A stretch of DNA of 38,716 nt from an uncultured Pseudoxanthomonas sp. (GTDB taxonomy: Bacteria; Pseudomonadota; Gammaproteobacteria; Xanthomonadales; Xanthomonadaceae). Both the position numbers and the translations under genes were made by a program. Location: positions 1-38,716 of the forward strand of contig CAMLGZ010000028.1 in NCBI GenBank assembly GCA_946479745.1, read 5' to 3'. Under the pieces are notes generated by a model. The model ran no database searches. It saw only the letters and a list, made by a program, of their open reading frames with translations, and had not been told where the DNA came from. Every line of letters starts with the position of its first letter. The stretch's first letter is position 1. Shown here one piece after another: positions 34,134-38,716 of this stretch.

Positions 34134-35086
34134 CAGGCCAGCGCAGCGATCAACGACTGGCGCTGCGTCTGGTCCAGGTCCGGACCGGTGCCTGCCTCGA
34201 GATTGTCGCTTTGCCGGTCCGGCTTGCCAGTGGCCGGGATCACCGCCGTCACCGCCGGATGGCTGAGCGCGAATTTCAGGAATGCCTGCGCCCAGGACGC
34301 GATCCCTGCGCCCTGCGCCCAAGCGGGCAGCGGCTCGTCCTTGACCTTCGCGAACAGTCTGCCGTCCTCGAAGGCGCGGTTGATCAGCACTGCCACGCCC
34401 AGATCGCGCGCCAGCGGCAGTACCCGTTTTTCGGCGCCGCGCGTCACCACCGAATAGTTGATTTGCAGGAAGTCGGGCTTCTCGGCCTGGACCACGCTGG
34501 CCAGTTCGTCCTGCGCACTTTCGAGGTAATGGGTGACGCCGACGTAGCGCACCTTGCCTTCGGATTTCAGTTCCCGCGCCAGCGCCAGCTGCGTCTTCAG
34601 GTCGCCCAGGTTGTGGACCTGCAACAGTTCGACTTTGTCGGTCTTCAGGCGCCGCAGAGTGTCGTTGAACTGCGCCAATCCCGCCTCACGCCCGCTGACG
34701 CCGGACAACTTCGTCGCGATCCATGCCTTGGGGCGCAGCTTCTGTTCGTCCAACAATGCACCCAGCACATCTTCCGCGGTTCCATAGGTCGGCGCGGTGT
34801 CGATCAGGCTGGCGCCGGCGGCGAAGAAGCGCTTGAGCACTTCACGCAGCGGATCGCGTTCGCCCGCGGAGTCGCCCACTTCGAAGCTCCCCGAAGTACC
34901 CATGCCGATTACCGGGATTTTCTCGCCGGAGGAAGGGATCGGACGGGTATTCAGCGGGCCCGACAGCGCAGGCGCCGCCGTTGCTTCAGCCGGGGTCGCC
35001 TGCGCCGGGTCGCGGCACGCTGCCAGACCGATGCCGGCGGCAGCCGCGACAGCGGTGGAAGTGAGGAATCTGCGTCGCGTGTACAT
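34133..35086 (-). CDS. Aldo/keto reductase with Tat-type signal
   Basis: The 317-residue protein begins with a twin-arginine signal (TRRRFLTSTAVAAAAGIGLA) followed by a lipobox-like LAAC, suggesting Tat export and possible lipidation. The mature part is an aldo/keto reductase barrel: DTAPTYG (catalytic Asp/Tyr region), IATKLSG (Lys), LLQVHNLGD (His) and a C-terminal NADPH-like segment (AVIPATGKPDRQSDNL). Periplasmic AKRs are uncommon. The stop overlaps the transporter start, so they are coupled. A 151-bp gap separates it from aguA, which may hold a separate promoter. Substrate is unknown. Confidence 0.88.
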   Translation of the reverse strand: MYTRRRFLTSTAVAAAAGIGLAACRDPAQATPAEATAAPALSGPLNTRPIPSSGEKIPVIGMGTSGSFEVGDSAGERDPLREVLKRFFAAGASLIDTAPTYGTAEDVLGALLDEQKLRPKAWIATKLSGVSGREAGLAQFNDTLRRLKTDKVELLQVHNLGDLKTQLALARELKSEGKVRYVGVTHYLESAQDELASVVQAEKPDFLQINYSVVTRGAEKRVLPLARDLGVAVLINRAFEDGRLFAKVKDEPLPAWAQGAGIASWAQAFLKFALSHPAVTAVIPATGKPDRQSDNLEAGTGPDLDQTQRQSLIAALA

Positions 35087-35237
35087 GGCAGTCTCCGCTC
35101 GGGGAGCTGCCGTTATCGGTCATCGCCACCGGTCAGGTGTAAATGAAACGTCAATTCGCGCACCCACTAAAGTCACGGTTGCGTGAAGCCGCCAATGATT
35201 GCGAGGCAATTTCCGCAAGGGCGGTCGATCTGGTGGT

Positions 35238-36278
35238 TCAGCCAGCCGCCGCCAGCAGGCCGGCGGGCAATTGCATGGTGATGCAATGCAGGCTGCCGTT
35301 CTGCCAGATCAGAGAGCGGCAGGGCACCTGCACGATTTCGCGATCCGGAAATGCTTCGGCCAATACCGCGGCAGCCCGCGCGTCGGCCGGGTCGCCGTAA
35401 GCCGGCATCAACACCGCGCCGTTGGCGATCAGGAAGTTGGCATATGAAGCCGCCAGTCGGCGCCCTTCGTCCAGAATCGGTTGCGCCCAAGGCAGCGGGA
35501 ACAAGCGGTACGGTTTTCCGTCGCGGGTGCGCAGCGCCGCGATTTCGTCGGCCATTGCACCCAGCTCGGCGTAATGCGAATCGGCCGGGTCGTCGCAAGC
35601 CTGGAACACGATGGCCTCAGCACCTGCGAAGCGTGCGAGGGTGTCGATGTGGGCGTCGGTATCGTCGCCTTCCAGATAACCGCGATCCAGCCACAACACC
35701 CGATCCTGCTGCAGCCAATCCGCCAGGCGCGCACTCAGATCTTCCCGGGAGGCTTCGGGGTGGCGCTCATGCAGGCACTTCCAGGTGGTCAGCAAGCTGC
35801 CTTCGCCATCTGTTTCTATGGCGCCACCTTCCAGTGCAAAATCAATACTTTGCACGAAATAGTTATGAAACAGGTTCATCCCGGAGAGCTCGCCCACCAA
35901 CAGGTCGTCGCGGCTCGCCTGATATTTGCCGCCCCATCCGGTGAAGCGGAAATCCAGTTGCTTGAATCGGTCGCCTGAGCTCAGGGTGATGGGGCCGGTA
36001 TCGCGCAGCCAGGTGTCGTCGTACTCGGCAGGCACGAACCGCACCTTGGCCATGTCCACCCGTGCCGAACGCAGGCGCGCTTCGGCATAAGTCTGCAGAT
36101 CCTCGTCCGCCACGCAGATCACGACGCGCTCGAAACGGGTGAGAGCCGCAACCAGTGCTACATAGGTTTCCTCCACCTCGCCCAGGCGTTGCGCCCAGTC
36201 GGTTTCGGCATGCGGCCACGCAATCAGGACCGCGGATTGGGGTTCCCATTCCGCAGGGAAGCGAAAAGCATCGGTCAT
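35238..36278 (-). CDS. aguA: Agmatine deiminase
   Basis: AguA converts agmatine to N-carbamoylputrescine and ammonia. The 346-residue protein belongs to the guanidino-group modifying (PAD-like) superfamily: N-terminal PAEWEPQSAVLIAWPH, DDTWLRDTGP (87-96), the LEGGAIETDG loop (149-158), His210 in DAHID, and the catalytic Cys332 in NGSLHCITMQLP. Length is slightly below the usual 360-370. It lies 9 bp after a small secreted-protein gene on the same strand. Together with aguB it completes a putrescine pathway bypassing ornithine decarboxylase. Confidence 0.96.
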   Translation of the reverse strand: MTDAFRFPAEWEPQSAVLIAWPHAETDWAQRLGEVEETYVALVAALTRFERVVICVADEDLQTYAEARLRSARVDMAKVRFVPAEYDDTWLRDTGPITLSSGDRFKQLDFRFTGWGGKYQASRDDLLVGELSGMNLFHNYFVQSIDFALEGGAIETDGEGSLLTTWKCLHERHPEASREDLSARLADWLQQDRVLWLDRGYLEGDDTDAHIDTLARFAGAEAIVFQACDDPADSHYAELGAMADEIAALRTRDGKPYRLFPLPWAQPILDEGRRLAASYANFLIANGAVLMPAYGDPADARAAAVLAEAFPDREIVQVPCRSLIWQNGSLHCITMQLPAGLLAAAG

Positions 36279-36287
36279 CGGGGCGTT

Positions 36288-36617
36288 CTATCGAATTGGG
36301 GGTTTGGGCCCGACTTCTTCAGGGCTGGCTTGGTTGGCGACCACGTCGATGACGCGGTTCTTCTCGAAATAAACGGTGAAGGCCGGGTACACCCAGCGGT
36401 TGATCACCGGCCATTGGCGTTTCTGGCCGCCGCGCGGTTCCAGCTTCTGCTGCGGGGCGCCAAAGCTGGCTTCCACGGCCGCAGCGGTTTGACCACGTAC
36501 CGGCAGGGCGACGGCGGGTTTTTCCTGGGCGCGTTCGATCAGCAGGGTGTCGGCGCTGGCAGCGCCTGCGCTGCACAGCAGGACGAGCATCGGGATGACA
36601 AGAAAACGACGGTTCAT
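36288..36617 (-). CDS. Small secreted protein of unknown function
   Basis: The 109-residue protein has a Sec signal peptide (MNRRFLVIPMLVLLCSAGAA, cleavage near residue 22, ASA-D). The mature part (PVRGQTAAAVEASFGAPQQK, then NRWVYPAFTVYFEKNRVIDV) resembles small periplasmic proteins of the SmpA/OmlA-like fold, in which a short loop reads variants of 'GMTxxQVxxxFG'. It ends with VGPKPPIR. It is 9 bp upstream of aguA and may be cotranscribed. Function is not recognised. Confidence 0.78.
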   Translation of the reverse strand: MNRRFLVIPMLVLLCSAGAASADTLLIERAQEKPAVALPVRGQTAAAVEASFGAPQQKLEPRGGQKRQWPVINRWVYPAFTVYFEKNRVIDVVANQASPEEVGPKPPIR

Positions 36618-36761
36618 AGCGGTGGCTCCCCAGAGGACGCGTCTTTATAACAAAACGGCTCCAACAAAAAACCGCTACGCGGCGACCCGTTGCGGCAAAC
36701 GTGACGGTGGCCGCGTCGTCACGCGCCCGGGTGCGGGACCGTCGCCCCTGGCCCGGGCAAA

Positions 36762-36782
36762 GAAAAACCGCCCGGAGGCGGT
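36762..36782 (-). terminator. Rho-independent terminator of rpmJ
   Basis: Reading the minus strand, ACCGCC-TCCG-GGCGGT (36782-36767) forms a 6-bp stem with a TCCG tetraloop, followed by TTTTC. It is 58 bp downstream of the rpmJ stop. Confidence 0.8.
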
Positions 36783-36840
36783 CTTTCGTAGGGCTTGCAG
36801 CGGCGCGCCAAAAACCCGGCGTTCGGCTAACCCTTTATTT

Positions 36841-36966
36841 TCAGCGCTGACGCGCCTTGAAGCGCGGGTTCGACTTGCAGATCACGAAGACCTTGCCACG
36901 GCGGCGGACCACCTTGCAGTCGCGATGACGGGTCTTTGCCGACTTCAGGGAGGAAAGGACTTTCAT
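36841..36966 (-). CDS. rpmJ: 50S ribosomal protein L36 (zinc-free form)
   Basis: A 41-residue protein beginning [20 protein letters not shown] and ending [11 protein letters not shown]. The zinc-binding form has a Cys-Cys-Cys-His set; here only Cys17 and Cys30 remain, so this is the C-minus type with no zinc. In species with both forms the C-minus copy is induced by Zur at low zinc, but xanthomonads usually annotate only this type. A strong GAGGT lies 5 nt before the ATG. It is a single-gene transcript ending in a terminator. Confidence 0.95.
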
Positions 36967-37167
36967 GACATACCTCGGGAAATTTGGACTGTAACTGTCT
37001 GGGGATGTGGCCGGAACGGACAAGTGGTCCGGCCGGGACAAAAATCAAGCCGCGCATTCTAGCGGATTTTTTCCTTGAGGTTCAAGCCTTTGCCCGGCAA
37101 TGATCGGCGTCCGTCGGTTGCTGGCGGGGTGGCCGGGCATAATGCCGGACAAATCCACGGGGTTCCC

Positions 37168-37848
37168 ATGTCCGATAATATTCCGGTTCTGACCATCGAC
37201 GGCCCTTCCGGCGCCGGCAAAGGCACCGTAAGCCGTATCGCCGCGGCCCGTCTGGGTTGGCATTACCTGGATTCGGGTGCCTTGTACCGTGCGGTAGGCG
37301 TCGCGGCGAGCTGGGCCAATCTGGATATTTCCGACCCCGCGGCCCTGGTGCGCTGCACCTTCGACACCGCCGTCAGCTTCAAAGAGGACGCCAAGGGCGA
37401 TCTGCGGGTCTGGGTCAATGATTCCGATGCCACCGACGAACTCAGGCTCGAGACCACGGGCGCGGTGGCCTCGGCCATAGCCGCCTTCCCCGAGGTCCGT
37501 TCCGCGCTTAAGGAGCGCCAGCGGGCTTTCCGGCAGCCGCCGGGGCTGGTAGCGGACGGACGGGATATGGGGACGGTCATCTTCAGGGATGCCCCCTACA
37601 AGGTTTTCCTGACCGCCAGCGCCGAGGAAAGGGCGGAAAGGCGCTATAACCAGTTGAAAGACAAAGGGGTTTCGGTAACAATAGACGGTCTGCTACGCGA
37701 GATTCTCGCTCGCGACGCCCGTGATGCCCAGCGCACGGTGGCGCCGTTGAGACCGGCCGAAGACGCCGTCCTCATCGATACCACCGGCCTGAACATCGAC
37801 CAGGTCGTGGAGCGCGTGCTGGCCTTGGTGAAATCCCAAGCCGGCTAG
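37168..37848 (+). CDS. cmk: Cytidylate kinase
   Basis: Cmk phosphorylates CMP and dCMP with ATP in pyrimidine recycling. The 226-residue protein has the P-loop GPSGAGKGT (about residues 12-20), the CMP-binding insert (about 60-100), [10 protein letters not shown] (about 131-140) and the LID region with RREE-like [10 protein letters not shown]. The open frame begins at 37075, but ATG 37168 ([13 protein letters not shown]) is correct by alignment. It precedes rpsA, the conserved gammaproteobacterial order. aroA, which usually precedes it, is about 35.6 kb away at the other end. Confidence 0.96.
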   Translation: MSDNIPVLTIDGPSGAGKGTVSRIAAARLGWHYLDSGALYRAVGVAASWANLDISDPAALVRCTFDTAVSFKEDAKGDLRVWVNDSDATDELRLETTGAVASAIAAFPEVRSALKERQRAFRQPPGLVADGRDMGTVIFRDAPYKVFLTASAEERAERRYNQLKDKGVSVTIDGLLREILARDARDAQRTVAPLRPAEDAVLIDTTGLNIDQVVERVLALVKSQAG

Positions 37849-38025
37849 TCCGGTCCGGATCCAGCGCAGCGGACAACGCAACAAAACCAGCCCCGTCGGG
37901 AATCTTCCTTGCGGTTTATCCACCACAACACTCACGGTCACAGGCATCCCGCCCAGGCCGACAACGGGTGGACCGTCGCGCACTCAACACGTGCACGGTC
38001 TGCGTCATCAACCGAGATTTATTCA
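37849..38025 (+). promoter_or_regulatory. cmk-rpsA intergenic region / rpsA leader
   Basis: This 177-bp gap contains a compound hairpin, GACCGT(37971-37976)-CGC bulge-GCAC(37980-37983)-loop TCAACAC-GTGC(37991-37994)-ACGGTC(37995-38000), 25 nt before the rpsA start. The start itself lacks a Shine-Dalgarno. E. coli rpsA mRNA also lacks a strong one and uses leader hairpins for S1 autoregulation, so the same is inferred here. Confidence 0.55.

Positions 38026-38716
<691 letters not shown>

Noticed and set aside
32814..34457. 547-residue plus-strand frame opposite the transporter
   Set aside because: Gln/Arg/His-rich shadow of an obvious membrane protein gene.

Overview
The window is a stretch of high-GC gammaproteobacterial chromosome. 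It most resembles the Lysobacteraceae (Xanthomonadaceae: Lysobacter, Luteimonas and Xanthomonas-like genera). The reasons are the divergent rne/rluC pair, the 41-residue L36 lacking its zinc ligands, nfuA followed by a proline-rich repetitive membrane protein, several stand-alone TonB C-terminal-domain proteins, and short palindromic repeats of the kind common in this family. This is inferred from gene content; no 16S rRNA is present.

Layout. 1-266: a multi-hairpin palindromic element and a short dispersed repeat ahead of aroA. 267-4454: aroA, two TonB-like genes on the opposite strand, and serS. 4597-6279: azoR divergent from a LysR regulator. 6347-8015: tRNA-Ser(UGA) followed by a visibly AT-richer accessory patch with an orphan YezG-type immunity gene, a possible 51-residue small ORF and a secreted VCBS-like protein. 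8016-10792: an HD phosphohydrolase, a DUF418 membrane protein and a GacA/UvrY-type response regulator. 10820-15441: RNase E and the divergent pseudouridine synthase RluC, separated by a 422-bp region with strong secondary structure. 15483-16976: two further TonB-domain proteins and pterin-carbinolamine dehydratase. 17070-19260: nfuA and the coupled repetitive membrane protein. 19307-20592: a PadR regulator with its membrane partner. 20850-21708: two small cytochromes c. 21972-29985: a tightly coupled RND efflux operon with one adaptor and two different permeases. 30103-36617: a minus-strand polyamine region with agmatine deiminase (aguA), an aldo/keto reductase, an MFS carrier, N-carbamoylputrescine amidase (aguB), a GNAT acetyltransferase and a TraB-family protein. 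36841-38716: rpmJ, cmk and the 5' part of rpsA.

How the parts work together. AguA and AguB form a complete agmatine-to-putrescine route, with a transporter and an acetyltransferase in the same gene string. The RND genes overlap by 4 bp at each junction and should be translated together. PadR and its membrane partner also overlap by 4 bp, and a palindrome lies inside their probable promoter. aroA at the left edge and cmk-rpsA at the right edge are usually adjacent in gammaproteobacteria, so the roughly 35.6 kb between them appears to separate an ancestral block.

No transposase, integrase, CRISPR array or rRNA was seen. The least-explained features are the cloverleaf-like element at 48-146, the tRNA-adjacent patch, the oversized RND permease with an Ala/Ser-rich insert and extra hydrophobic segments, its partner permease without the usual proton-relay residues, and the structured rne/rluC leader.
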